Positions 6,707-14,052 of a DNA stretch of 24,820 nucleotides are shown here, in pieces (position 1 is the stretch's first letter; each line of letters starts with the position of its first letter). A model generated the notes under the pieces. It was given only the letters and a program-made list of their open reading frames with translations, was not told the origin of the DNA and did no database searches. A program made the position numbers and the translations under genes. The stretch is from a virus. The stretch spans positions 1-24,820 of the IMG/VR virus record IMGVR_UViG_3300020400_000037, one strand, 5' to 3'.

Positions 6707-9382
6707 TTACTCGCCTCCTCCAAAGTCAAACAAGTTGTTAAAAGTATTTTTTTGAAGTGTACTTGCTATGTCATAATTAAGCACACCTATTAAGTTGCCT
6801 AGTTTGTTGTCAATGATTGTAGACTCCATAGCATCATTGTCAAATGGAAGTTCTTTAAACCATTCTGGCAAACGTAATTCATCTGTTGGATACGCAACAC
6901 TTGTATAACCTAGTGGGTTAGTTTTAAGTTTACACACAATAACTTTCATGCCGTCAACAATTTCTTGCGAATACTTGTCACCATTCATACGTTTTAGTGT
7001 GTTCCAATTAATACTTGCTCTTACGTGACCAGGCATATTAGCTTTACCTTCACGTTGTTCTTTTCTCATATAGTCACCAATCCTGTTAGCACGTTTAGGA
7101 GAACCTTTTTCATACCCAGGACGTATTTTAAATTCTGTTCTAAATTCACTGATACGTGCAAGAATATCCTTTTCACTTTTTTCTTGCAACACCATCATCA
7201 ATATTTCACTCAAGAAGTCTTGCATAAACACAGGAGTATCTGAACGTTTAAGATCCAAGCCCATGGCTTTTACTTTACCAGGCTTGCCATTAGTATCTGT
7301 ACGTTCTCCTTCGTTGTCATAAATCAATGCCGCATATCTTTTCTTAGTGATATACAATCCAGACTCTGCAACAATCTCTCTACCTGCCGCAATAACATCT
7401 GATCTGCTTTTAGGACAATGGAATGCCTCCATCATAAACTTGCCAAATGTTTTGTTTGCTTCTCCACAAACTTGATCATACAGTTTAATAACACTATCCT
7501 TTGTCCAAGGAATCTGTCCTGCTTCTATTTCTTTCTTCAATATAGGAAACGCACTAAAATACACTGAGTCTGTATCACCATATATAATGCTATCACCTAC
7601 GTGATCATATGTGCCTGTAATAACTTTGTTTACTTCTGCCGCCATGTGTTTAGCAATAGCTCTGCCTGTAAGTGTAGTTGACTGTCCTATACGTTTATCA
7701 AAAAATCTACAACCAGGATTTAGTATTGCACCATATAAACTATTTAGGTTAATCTTCTTAACTAGCTGTCTTTTGTCCCAGAAAGCAATCTCTGTTTCGT
7801 TACCGGCATCAATGGCTTTCTTTTTCATTGCCTGTAATTCTTTACGTTCTGAATACCAACGTTTCAGCAAACCTGGAATAACACCATCAAATTCATTTGT
7901 AAGTATTGTACCATTGGCAGTAAGCATCCATGGTTGATTGCTGTCATAAATTAATTTGTAAACTTCCGCGGCACTTAATATTTCACTTTCGCCACTTTCA
8001 AAGTCAACAGTAATGTCAACATCTTTTCTTTGCTCCATTACCGCAGTATATTCTAGTGTACCAAACTTGCCTTCCCAAGCACCTGCGAATGACTTCTTTT
8101 GTAATGTCATTTGATCATCAATGAATGCCTGTGTTAAATCTTGTCTTAGTTGTCCAACAATGGTTGCTGGATCCATGTTCAATGCTCTAATTACACTAGG
8201 ATACAGACTGTTTAAGTCCATAGAGCCTATCCATTTATGCACACCTTTTTTAGGAAATGCCACATAGGCACCTGCCGCCGCAGTATTTTCTTCATCACGT
8301 TTTGGCCTGTTAGGAACCTGTAGTCCTCTGTGATGTGCTTCGTTGATAATTGCTTGTTCTGTAACTGCGACAGCACCCATTGTGGTCTGTAGCAAAACAG
8401 TATTTGCATGAGCTAGTTCATTTGATAAATCTATGAACTTTAATTTTTTATCCAGCTTGTCCAGTAGTGCAACGTCTTGTCTGTTGTACTCAATGAATGT
8501 TCTGAAGTCATTGTTATAAAGTTGATCGAGTGTGCCTTCATACACAGTTTTCTTTTCACCGATCTCCATCTCTCCAATGGCATCAAGTCTGTAAGTATGT
8601 CTTTCTTCATATGTGTATTTACGATATAGTTCCAAACTATCTAAATGCACTCTGCCTATTAGGTCATAGGTTTCAGCCTTCTTACCATACTTTTCATACT
8701 CACGTTTCTTAGGAAGTTGTTTCCATAAACAAAAACGTCTTGTATCATCTTTGCTTAAAATTCTTTTTACTCTGTTGACACAATATGGAATATCATATCC
8801 TTCACTGTTCCAACCACTCAACACATCTGCATCTTTAAGCAAATCTAAGAATGCTTCTAGCATATCAGATTCTTTTTCAAAAAGATGTGTGTTTTCAAAA
8901 TCTTTAACTTGATCTTTTGCTTGATCTATTGTTAGTGTCTTTGGCGGAATTGCAAGTGTTACCAAACTATCTAACCATTGTAGATGTACAGTGATTGCAG
9001 TGATTGGCATAAACGGATCGCTTGGATCAGCAAATCCTCTTTCAGGATCAAAGTCTGTTTCAATATCAAAGAATGCTACATTAAGTTTAGGAGCATCAAT
9101 GTTCAAATAGTTTTCACTCAAACATTGGAATATTGGATTTACATCACTTTCAAATAAATCTTTGTTTTGATTGATAGCAAGTTCTTTTCTAAATTGTTTT
9201 GTGTTTCTTGCTACTATACGATTCAGAGGATCGCCATAAATGCTTTTGTATTTTCCTCTTTGATCTTTGTAATAGAATGTGTACTTTACGGGATATTCAG
9301 TAAAATGTCTTTTACCATCTTTTCTTTCGACTACACGGATAACATCTTGATCCCTATCGAATTGTGCGTCTACGTAACTCAT
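6707..9382 (-). CDS. 43: DNA polymerase, family B, T4 gp43-like
   Basis: An 891-residue polymerase, near T4 gp43 (898). Exonuclease motifs: FFDIETD at 104-110 (Asp106, Glu108), SGWNSEGYDIPY at 189-200 (Asp197) and YNRQD at 299-303 (Asp303). Polymerase motifs: DLNSLYPS at 389-396 (A), KKINLNSLYGA at 542-552 (B) and YGDTDSVY at 601-608 (C). All metal-binding acids are present, so both synthesis and proofreading should be active. The sequence is complete without an intein or split, unlike some marine T4-like phages. It is driven by a near-ideal early promoter at 9468-9496. Translation is probably controlled by paired hairpins just before the AGGAG ribosome site (see 9397-9441). The clamp is encoded further downstream. 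Confidence 0.97.
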   Translation of the reverse strand: MSYVDAQFDRDQDVIRVVERKDGKRHFTEYPVKYTFYYKDQRGKYKSIYGDPLNRIVARNTKQFRKELAINQNKDLFESDVNPIFQCLSENYLNIDAPKLNVAFFDIETDFDPERGFADPSDPFMPITAITVHLQWLDSLVTLAIPPKTLTIDQAKDQVKDFENTHLFEKESDMLEAFLDLLKDADVLSGWNSEGYDIPYCVNRVKRILSKDDTRRFCLWKQLPKKREYEKYGKKAETYDLIGRVHLDSLELYRKYTYEERHTYRLDAIGEMEIGEKKTVYEGTLDQLYNNDFRTFIEYNRQDVALLDKLDKKLKFIDLSNELAHANTVLLQTTMGAVAVTEQAIINEAHHRGLQVPNRPKRDEENTAAAGAYVAFPKKGVHKWIGSMDLNSLYPSVIRALNMDPATIVGQLRQDLTQAFIDDQMTLQKKSFAGAWEGKFGTLEYTAVMEQRKDVDITVDFESGESEILSAAEVYKLIYDSNQPWMLTANGTILTNEFDGVIPGLLKRWYSERKELQAMKKKAIDAGNETEIAFWDKRQLVKKINLNSLYGAILNPGCRFFDKRIGQSTTLTGRAIAKHMAAEVNKVITGTYDHVGDSIIYGDTDSVYFSAFPILKKEIEAGQIPWTKDSVIKLYDQVCGEANKTFGKFMMEAFHCPKSRSDVIAAGREIVAESGLYITKKRYAALIYDNEGERTDTNGKPGKVKAMGLDLKRSDTPVFMQDFLSEILMMVLQEKSEKDILARISEFRTEFKIRPGYEKGSPKRANRIGDYMRKEQREGKANMPGHVRASINWNTLKRMNGDKYSQEIVDGMKVIVCKLKTNPLGYTSVAYPTDELRLPEWFKELPFDNDAMESTIIDNKLGNLIGVLNYDIASTLQKNTFNNLFDFGGGE

Positions 9383-9396
9383 TTACTCTCCTATAT

Positions 9397-9441
9397 GTCA
9401 TTTGAGGCTGACAAATACCAAATATGTCGCTTGTGGCCGAC
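9397..9441 (-). promoter_or_regulatory. Tandem hairpins in the polymerase leader, candidate autogenous translational operator
   Basis: The leader contains two copies of GTC-R-GCC-W-CAA-R-Y-GAC-ATAT. Copy 1 (9441-9426) is GTCG, loop GCCACAAG, CGAC. Copy 2 (9412-9397) is GTCA, loop GCCTCAAA, TGAC, and gains a fifth T-A pair. Each is a short stem with an 8-nt loop, and the G-C to A-T change preserves pairing. Copy 2 ends four bases before AGGAG (9392-9388). T4 gp43 represses its own synthesis by binding a hairpin with an 8-nt loop at its ribosome site, so this is the natural comparison. The binding itself is inferred. Confidence 0.6.
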
Positions 9442-9451
9442 TTTACCTTTA

Positions 9452-9694
9452 TCATGATGTTGCTAATATTATACCCGCAATCCCAACTATTGTCAAGACC
9501 CCGTTTGTTATTATCAACGCCGGTTCTTTCCACATGAAAGAAACTATCAACCAAATTGCTCCGCCCAATGCTAGTATGGCTGGGCCTATTGGATAAAACT
9601 CAGGATAACCTGCGTTTATGAAAGTTCCAATTATAAGTGTGATTGTTGCTACCCATTTAAGTATTGCATCAATCTTTAAAGAACTCCTTGTCAT
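9452..9694 (-). CDS. Small membrane protein, three TM segments
   Basis: An 80-residue hydrophobic protein. Three segments are visible: ILKWVATITLIIGTFINAG, PAILALGGAIWLIVSFMW and LIITNGVLTIVGIAGIILA. Similar small polytopic proteins occur in marine phages without assigned function. ATG 9694 has TAAGG 6 nt upstream and overlaps the end of the HAD gene by 26 bp. A longer TTG/ATG frame from 9724 is less likely. Together with the protein at 9962-10234 it brackets a HAD phosphatase, and the two share size and TM count. The 3' end of this gene contains the polymerase promoter. Confidence 0.65.
   Translation of the reverse strand: MTRSSLKIDAILKWVATITLIIGTFINAGYPEFYPIGPAILALGGAIWLIVSFMWKEPALIITNGVLTIVGIAGIILATS
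9468..9496 (-). promoter_or_regulatory. Consensus sigma70-type promoter for DNA polymerase
   Basis: Minus-strand TTGACA (9496-9491), exactly 17 bp, then TATAAT (9473-9468): both hexamers match consensus fully. The predicted start near 9461 gives a leader of about 79 nt carrying the tandem hairpins and the polymerase ribosome site. The promoter lies inside the 3' end of the upstream membrane-protein gene. Confidence 0.85.
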
Positions 9695-9965
9695 TAATTG
9701 CCTTATCGTCAATCCATTTATCATAATGTTCTTTGCCTGTTCTTACCGAAGTATATTTTACACCCCATTTTTCTAATTGTGCCTTTGTAAATTCTTGCCA
9801 ATCTTTGCCTGATACAGAGCCTCTTGCAGTATAGTAATGTACTTCGTGACCTGCTTCAAATAGGCCGTTTAAACGCAATATGCGGTCTTTATACGGTCTA
9901 CTTTCTTCATAATTACTGTTTACAGTATAACATATTGTTCCGTCTATGTCAACTATATATTTCAT
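9669..9965 (-). CDS. HAD-superfamily phosphatase-like protein
   Basis: A 98-residue minimal HAD domain. VDIDGT at 5-10 supplies the nucleophile and acid Asp residues, YYTARGS matches motif II (Thr), and KWIDDKAIND near the end supplies the motif IV acids. No cap domain is present, as in small phage and capsular-type HAD proteins that act on phosphorylated sugars, nucleotides or nucleic-acid ends. The frame extends upstream to 10031. ATG 9965 overlaps the previous stop as ATGA and has GGAG about 9 nt upstream, and the HAD strand begins right there, so I use ATG 9965. Substrate unknown. Confidence 0.75.
   Translation of the reverse strand: MKYIVDIDGTICYTVNSNYEESRPYKDRILRLNGLFEAGHEVHYYTARGSVSGKDWQEFTKAQLEKWGVKYTSVRTGKEHYDKWIDDKAINDKEFFKD
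9924..9952 (-). promoter_or_regulatory. Possible internal promoter in the HAD gene
   Basis: TTGACA (9952-9947), a 17-bp spacer and TATACT (9929-9924) lie inside the first codons of the HAD gene. The -35 overlaps codons for the conserved VDI, so coincidence is possible. If active, it would transcribe the downstream membrane protein and polymerase. Confidence 0.35.
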
Positions 9966-10234
9966 AGAAAAAGTCTCCAAAGTGCTATGGTGTTCATTGT
10001 TGTGAACCATGCAGTCAGCACCATTACCCATGCTGACCCTCTGTAGTATGCTCCAAAGAATCCAGTTACACTACCAATCCAATAAAATGGAATGAATATG
10101 TCTGGCCTTGGAGCAAGAACTGTGTAGGTTAATATCGCACTTCCAATTATAACTGTGATCGCACTCACCATTTCTAAATTAAAAGCAAGTGGATGACTTA
10201 TATAACTTTTACGAAAAAACTCTACAATCTTCAC
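9962..10234 (-). CDS. Small membrane protein, three TM segments, GTG start
   Basis: A 90-residue protein. Hydrophobic segments lie at about 23-41 (MVSAITVIIGSAILTYTVL), 49-65 (FIPFYWIGSVTGFFGAY) and 68-85 (AWVMVLTAWFTTMNTIAL). The GTG start at 10234 overlaps the dsbA-like stop as TAGTG, and the gene ends with ATGA overlapping the HAD start. No family recognised. Shared size and topology with the protein at 9452-9694 suggest related roles, but sequence identity by eye is low. Confidence 0.65.
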   Translation of the reverse strand: MKIVEFFRKSYISHPLAFNLEMVSAITVIIGSAILTYTVLAPRPDIFIPFYWIGSVTGFFGAYYRGSAWVMVLTAWFTTMNTIALWRLFL

Positions 10235-10494
10235 TATTTGTCCTTGCCGACTGTAACAATTAAAGTTTCCAAATCGTCAAATGCATCAGCAACTTTGTGC
10301 CAATCGCCTTTGTGTGCAATTTTGATTGCCTTATTAATTAAAGCAGGTTTAACGTTCAATTCTTCTGCTACTGCTTTTACAGTATCTCTTAAACCTGTTT
10401 GTAAGTCTTCAACTTCTTGCATAACTTGTGATCCTTCATTTACAAGTCTCTCAAGTTTTTGCTTTTCGTCTTGACCGTATACTCTATCACTCAT
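10234..10494 (-). CDS. dsbA: DsbA-like dsDNA-binding protein of late transcription
   Basis: An 86-residue, all-helical protein. Its core, LRDTVKAVAEELNVKPALIN followed by KAIKIAHKGDW, resembles the T4 DsbA segment in which an acidic/basic helix is followed by ELGV, a turn and a Y/HK helix. Length is close to T4 DsbA (89). T4 DsbA is a double-strand DNA-binding protein that binds near late promoters. Match is by pattern, so moderate. It has its own strong early promoter (10521-10550) and an AGGAG site 9 nt before ATG, consistent with early synthesis of a regulator. Confidence 0.6.
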   Translation of the reverse strand: MSDRVYGQDEKQKLERLVNEGSQVMQEVEDLQTGLRDTVKAVAEELNVKPALINKAIKIAHKGDWHKVADAFDDLETLIVTVGKDK

Positions 10495-10520
10495 GATATG
10501 ATTCTCCTATTTGATTGTAT

Positions 10521-10550
10521 ATTATACACTCGTTGCCTGTGGTCTGTCAA
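10521..10550 (-). promoter_or_regulatory. Sigma70-type early promoter before the dsbA-like gene
   Basis: Minus-strand TTGACA (10550-10545), an 18-bp spacer and TATAAT (10526-10521). The predicted start is near 10514, followed by AGGAG and ATG 10494. The promoter overlaps the end of the upstream oxygenase gene. Confidence 0.8.
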
Positions 10551-11067
10551 TACTTAAATTTCCTGCAACAATTACTCTTTCCTTATCACTTTTTTCGGGC
10601 GGTACACTATGAGTTACCCAACCAGGAAATACAATCATAAGTCCTGTATTTGGATATATTGCGTTACCACTTGTTGGAAATACCAAAGGAGCATTGTCTG
10701 GATCTGCTTCTACATAATAAACAAAACTCCAAACAGCAGGATGATGTGCGTGTGGATTACAACTTTCACCTTTTTTGTAAATTGCACCCCAACAATCAGT
10801 AGCAAAAAAAGTTCCTTGTGGTATGCTAACCAAACCTCCTTTAGTGACATCAATGGCAAAATCAATTATCTTTTGAAAATGTTCATCTTTAAACATTGTC
10901 CATTTGGTCATGTCTGCTTGAACATTGGTCTTACGATATTGTTGATCGCCTTGTGCTTTTATTTTTTCTATAAGAATTGGTTTGATATCTTCTGCTTCTG
11001 GATAAAGCATTGTAAAGATGTCAGCCGTTTCTTTGAATTCTAAAGTCTGTAAGTTAGGTACTAACAT
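10522..11067 (-). CDS. 2OG-Fe(II) oxygenase family protein
   Basis: A 181-residue oxygenase. NPHAHHPAVWSFVYYVEA at 104-121 offers the H-x-H ligands (His106/His108). GLMIVFPGWVTHSVPPE at 142-158 gives the distal His153, and KERVIVAGNLS at 162-172 gives the 2OG-binding Arg164. The layout is that of the 2OG-FeII_Oxy_5 family, as in the gene at 1493-2086, but the two share little outside the motifs. Substrate unknown; marine phages often carry several. The start ATG 11067 lies 14 bp after the preceding stop, with no strong ribosome site (AT-rich TTAAATAACTGT), so its translation start is less certain than the family. Confidence 0.8.
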   Translation of the reverse strand: MLVPNLQTLEFKETADIFTMLYPEAEDIKPILIEKIKAQGDQQYRKTNVQADMTKWTMFKDEHFQKIIDFAIDVTKGGLVSIPQGTFFATDCWGAIYKKGESCNPHAHHPAVWSFVYYVEADPDNAPLVFPTSGNAIYPNTGLMIVFPGWVTHSVPPEKSDKERVIVAGNLSIDRPQATSV

Positions 11068-11081
11068 ACAGTTATTTAATC

Positions 11082-11735
11082 TTAATCAGAATTGGATTCT
11101 TCTTCTTTGGTTTTGTATGACCATTCGTCAGTGTGTCCTACTGACCATTTTGGTGTGTTTTCTACTGTGTAATTTTGTGTGCATACTTTGAAGTCAGGCA
11201 TTTTCTTGTCTGGGTGTACCAAACTTTGATCTGTGAAAATGACTCTATTATTTGGTTGTGCGGCAAATTGTCCGTTGTCCAATTTAATTACATTAAATGA
11301 TTTGTGTTCTGGATCATGTTCTGAAAAGTTTGTGTCTAATGTGCTATTATCTCTATGACATGAATCTATAGAAAATATGTAGTTGCCTTTGTGCATCTTT
11401 TTATCTTTGCCAAAGAATTCGCAATCAGCTAACATAGGCTTTTTAATTATTGTGATATCATAATCAAAACAATCCCATATTTGAAGTGTATCTAATGGCA
11501 GTTGATTATCTTTGTCATAATCTTCTTTCCAAACAAATGCACTAATAGGTAGCTTGTCAAACAGAGCTCCGTAGTCTGTAAGTAAAGTTTCAAAATATAA
11601 TGCTTTTCCTTGAATGGATCTTACACTGATCCAGTAGCCTGGAGTCAATTCCCCATGACCTTTTTGATGATCATACAAGTATTCTTTTTTTACAAATACT
11701 TCTACAGGTGGTAGGTTATGAACTAAAAAAGCCAT
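11082..11735 (-). CDS. Conserved T4-like marine phage protein, unknown function
   Basis: A 217-residue soluble protein starting MAFLVHNLPPVEVFVKKEYL. It has segments such as LLTDYGALFDKLPISAFVW, LPLDTLQIWDCFDYD, HKSFNVIKLDNGQFAAQPNN and DFKVCTQNYTVENTPKW. I recall similar sequences in cyanophage/pelagiphage genomes, always uncharacterised. The pattern is beta-rich with no signal peptide. It has AAGGAG 6 nt before ATG and a late-promoter motif about 26 bp upstream, so it is probably made late, perhaps for morphogenesis. Confidence 0.75.
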   Translation of the reverse strand: MAFLVHNLPPVEVFVKKEYLYDHQKGHGELTPGYWISVRSIQGKALYFETLLTDYGALFDKLPISAFVWKEDYDKDNQLPLDTLQIWDCFDYDITIIKKPMLADCEFFGKDKKMHKGNYIFSIDSCHRDNSTLDTNFSEHDPEHKSFNVIKLDNGQFAAQPNNRVIFTDQSLVHPDKKMPDFKVCTQNYTVENTPKWSVGHTDEWSYKTKEEESNSD

Positions 11736-11760
11736 ATGACTCCTTGTTGTAATTTTAAAG

Positions 11761-11768
11761 TATTTATG
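11761..11768 (-). promoter_or_regulatory. T4-type late promoter
   Basis: Minus-strand CATAAATACTTTAAA just after the stop of the upstream gene and 26 bp before ATG 11735. It matches the T4 late consensus TATAAATA at 7 of 8 positions and sits in a short true intergenic gap. Confidence 0.7.
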
Positions 11769-11776
11769 CTAAATTA

Positions 11777-12211
11777 TTATTTGCTACCTAGAAAGGCTTG
11801 TCCTTTGCCTTGGGCTTTTTGAAACTTTTTCCAACCCTCAGCGGAACCTATCTGTTTTCCAGACTGTGAATTCCAGTTTTGTCCGTCCCAAGTCCATACT
11901 TCGCCACCTTCTGAATAACCACTGCCTTTTGCAAGTTGATCTGGTTTGGTAATGCTTGGCTCTCTTTTTGCTTTTACTGGCTTCTGCTTAACTGGTTTTT
12001 CCTTAGGTGTAACAATTTTTCCACCTTTGCCACGTATTGCACCCATGCCAGTTGGACCTCTATCTTGTGCTGTACCTGGAGGAGATACTCCAGCAAATCC
12101 TGATTTCTTATTGAATGTTTTATTTAGGTCAGCAAAATATCCAGCAATACTTCCTGGTATGCTTTTAAGTCTATCTAACTCCGGACCTTCTGTTAAATCT
12201 TTTATCTTCAT
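11777..12211 (-). CDS. Basic low-complexity protein with capsid-targeting-like N-terminus
   Basis: A 144-residue protein starting MKIKDLTEGPELDRLKSIPG. The first eight residues, ending L-T-E before Gly, fit the I/L-x-E cut rule of T4-type prohead protease. A Gly/Pro/Lys-rich middle (KPVKQKPVKAKREP) follows, then a WTWDGQNW segment and GWKKFQKAQGKGQAFLG. No enzyme motif. ATGA coupling to the upstream Cys/Lys-rich gene and the late promoters around it suggest a virion or internal head protein; this is inference. Confidence 0.65.
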   Translation of the reverse strand: MKIKDLTEGPELDRLKSIPGSIAGYFADLNKTFNKKSGFAGVSPPGTAQDRGPTGMGAIRGKGGKIVTPKEKPVKQKPVKAKREPSITKPDQLAKGSGYSEGGEVWTWDGQNWNSQSGKQIGSAEGWKKFQKAQGKGQAFLGSK

Positions 12212-12603
12212 GTCTTTACGTTCTTTGCTTTACCACGTCTATCTGGGTTAGGATCTTTTCTACGTTTCCTAGCGGCAGAAGTTTTTCTTTTCTTCTTGCC
12301 CATTGCGTATGCTTTTGCGGCTGGTAAACATTTAGGCTTGCCTTCTCCTTTTGACTTGCCTCCGCATGATCCACGCACTTTGCCATCTGGACCAAAACGC
12401 ACCCACTTTTGTTTGAACCACTTTTTTAAATCTTCGTGTAAATCCATTTCTTCTGAAAATACTAAATCTCCACAATTTACACAATAGTCTACGTGTTCAC
12501 GTTTTACACAGTTGGGTACACGTTTTCCGAACATGGTTTTCATGCCCTTCTTTTCGTAACCCTTCCAACAGCGAGTACCTTCTTCTATTTCATTCCAACG
12601 CAT
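12208..12603 (-). CDS. Cys/Lys-rich modular phage protein
   Basis: A 131-residue protein built of short modules. An N-terminal MRWNEIEEG is a capsid-targeting-like start. GTRCWKGYEKKGMKTMFGKR followed by PNC is one module (C12, C32), YCVNCG is a CxxC knuckle (41, 44), and WVRFGPDGKVRGSCGGKSKG followed by KPKC is another (C80, C92). The tail is very basic. I recall the GTRCWKGY and RGSCGGKSKGEGKPKCLPA modules from many marine phage proteins, uncharacterised. The Cys spacing suggests zinc-stabilised, nucleic-acid-binding units. It is coupled upstream by TAATG and downstream by ATGA. Confidence 0.75.
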   Translation of the reverse strand: MRWNEIEEGTRCWKGYEKKGMKTMFGKRVPNCVKREHVDYCVNCGDLVFSEEMDLHEDLKKWFKQKWVRFGPDGKVRGSCGGKSKGEGKPKCLPAAKAYAMGKKKRKTSAARKRRKDPNPDRRGKAKNVKT

Positions 12604-14039
12604 TACTTTTTACTCTTGCCCCAGTTCGCCGCACCTTTTTTACGACACTGAACTAGAGCACCAGAGGCGTAAGCTGATGGCCAAACTTTATATCTTGATT
12701 TTACTTTGTGGTAGCAGGCATCTTTCTTTTCTGCTAATGTATCGAACTCTTCTTCTGTGATTGATTTACCTACTGATTCTTCTAAAGAGCCGTATGATTC
12801 TTTTTTCTTTTTATTGTGCTTGTCTTTGATTTTACCAATCTCTTCTGCACTTGCACCCTTACCAGCGGCACTTTGAATCTTTTTCATTCCGTCTTTGCCG
12901 TACTTTTTTACGCCGGCTCTGTACATTATTCCAGATTCGTCTGTGTCTTGGTCAGTCTTTTTTTTTAGGTTTAAATTTTCTGCTAATCTGTTTGCTAAAG
13001 ATTCTTTGTAATCTTTTGCTTTCTTTTCTTTTTTCTTATCTACTGGTGCTTCGTTTTTAATTTCTTTGATTTTGTTTCCACAACAACTACACTCTTTACC
13101 TACTTCTGCCATTGTGTGGTCACCGCCACAATGTCCGCAATCGTCTTTACATCCACAAGTTGCTTTGCCCTTGCCTTCAGTAACTTCATCAAACTTCATT
13201 TCATAATCCATGTTATGATAGACAGCACCCATGTAATCAGCGGCTTTTGTAATTTTAGATTGTACCCAACCTTCTAATCCTTCTTGTTCTGATACGCCTT
13301 TAAGCATATCATGAAGTTTGATTGAGTATTTTGCTATTTTATACAGTTGAGCTCTTGCCATTTGCACTTCATGGTCTTGCTCTGCCTTGCTGGCCAAATC
13401 TGCTAAATCTTCGTTTAATTCTTTGCTTTTGTCCATTGTAACTTCCTTACTATTATTTAGCCTTTTTAAGGGTTGACCAAATAGTCCGTGACTTTTGTTA
13501 TCTAGTGCATTATCCGTTGGTTTTTGCTTCTTAGGCTTTGCTTTACTGTTTGCTATGTGTGGATTTGCCACAGTTGCTATGTTACCAGCACTTGTTGAGC
13601 CTGGTGTAGCAGTTTCTTTCATTTTAGGGTGATATGCCCAGTGTATTTTCTTTGCTTCTTTGTCTACTGATTTGCCATCTATTTTGATTTCAATTGGCAT
13701 TGGTTTGTCAGGACTTCCTGCCCAGTAATAAGAATCATAGCTACCATCTGCATTACTTGTAATTACAAGTCCTCTAGTGTACTTGTCGTCATCTGCTTGA
13801 AACACCATCTTCTTACCATTAGGTAATTTCATGTCTGCATCAATCTTTTTCTTTGGTTTATTCTCGCTATGTGCGTCTTCTACTTGTAAATCTTTGTTTT
13901 TGTGTTTTGCTTTGCGTGGAATTTCTTTTGTTTTGTCACCATGGCTTCCTGCGGCTCCACTTTTACGTAGGTCCTGCATAGCCTTTGCATTAGGATCTCT
14001 TGGCTTACTTGGTGTCTTTTTTACTTCTCTTATACGCAT
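12603..14039 (-). CDS. Large modular Lys/Cys-rich protein with internal start site
   Basis: A 478-residue mosaic. Residues 1-50 are basic, starting MRIREVKK and containing NAKAMQDLRKSGAAGSHGDK. A beta segment lies near 74-140. STSAGNIATVANPH at 148-161 is a linker. From 202 comes a helical module (SKELNEDLADLASKAEQDHE, then GWVQSKITKAADY), then a Cys cluster (C295, C297, C301, C304, C317, C319, C320). YRAGVKKYGKDGMKKIQSAA at 373-392 and a final CYHKVKSRYKVWPSAYASGA with C465 close it. These modules recur in marine phage proteins of unknown role. An internal ATG at 13436 (residue 202) has AAGGA and a CTAAATAA late-type box directly upstream. The gene may therefore give a full-length product and a 277-residue C-terminal product, or be a fusion of two genes. 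Confidence 0.75.
   Translation of the reverse strand: MRIREVKKTPSKPRDPNAKAMQDLRKSGAAGSHGDKTKEIPRKAKHKNKDLQVEDAHSENKPKKKIDADMKLPNGKKMVFQADDDKYTRGLVITSNADGSYDSYYWAGSPDKPMPIEIKIDGKSVDKEAKKIHWAYHPKMKETATPGSTSAGNIATVANPHIANSKAKPKKQKPTDNALDNKSHGLFGQPLKRLNNSKEVTMDKSKELNEDLADLASKAEQDHEVQMARAQLYKIAKYSIKLHDMLKGVSEQEGLEGWVQSKITKAADYMGAVYHNMDYEMKFDEVTEGKGKATCGCKDDCGHCGGDHTMAEVGKECSCCGNKIKEIKNEAPVDKKKEKKAKDYKESLANRLAENLNLKKKTDQDTDESGIMYRAGVKKYGKDGMKKIQSAAGKGASAEEIGKIKDKHNKKKKESYGSLEESVGKSITEEEFDTLAEKKDACYHKVKSRYKVWPSAYASGALVQCRKKGAANWGKSKK
13453..13460 (-). promoter_or_regulatory. Late-promoter-like box and internal ribosome site
   Basis: Minus-strand CTAAATAATAGTAAGGAAGT followed by TACA and ATG 13436. 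The box resembles phage late promoters, and AAGGA lies 7 nt before an in-frame ATG at a module boundary of the 12603-14039 gene. This supports a separately expressed C-terminal product. Confidence 0.45.
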
Positions 14040-14044
14040 AGTAG

Positions 14045-14052
14045 TATTTACC
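14045..14052 (-). promoter_or_regulatory. Late-promoter-like box before the modular protein
   Basis: Minus-strand GGTAAATACTACT directly before ATG 14039, overlapping the stop of the upstream gene. It shares TAAATACTA with the T4 late consensus but differs at the first two bases. No strong ribosome site follows. Weak candidate. Confidence 0.3.

Noticed and set aside
9354-9455. Short frame in the polymerase leader (ATG 9455) as a leader peptide
   Set aside because: It runs through both hairpins and into the polymerase start, has no ribosome site given a transcript start near 9461, and its peptide has no recognisable feature. The paired hairpins explain the sequence better.
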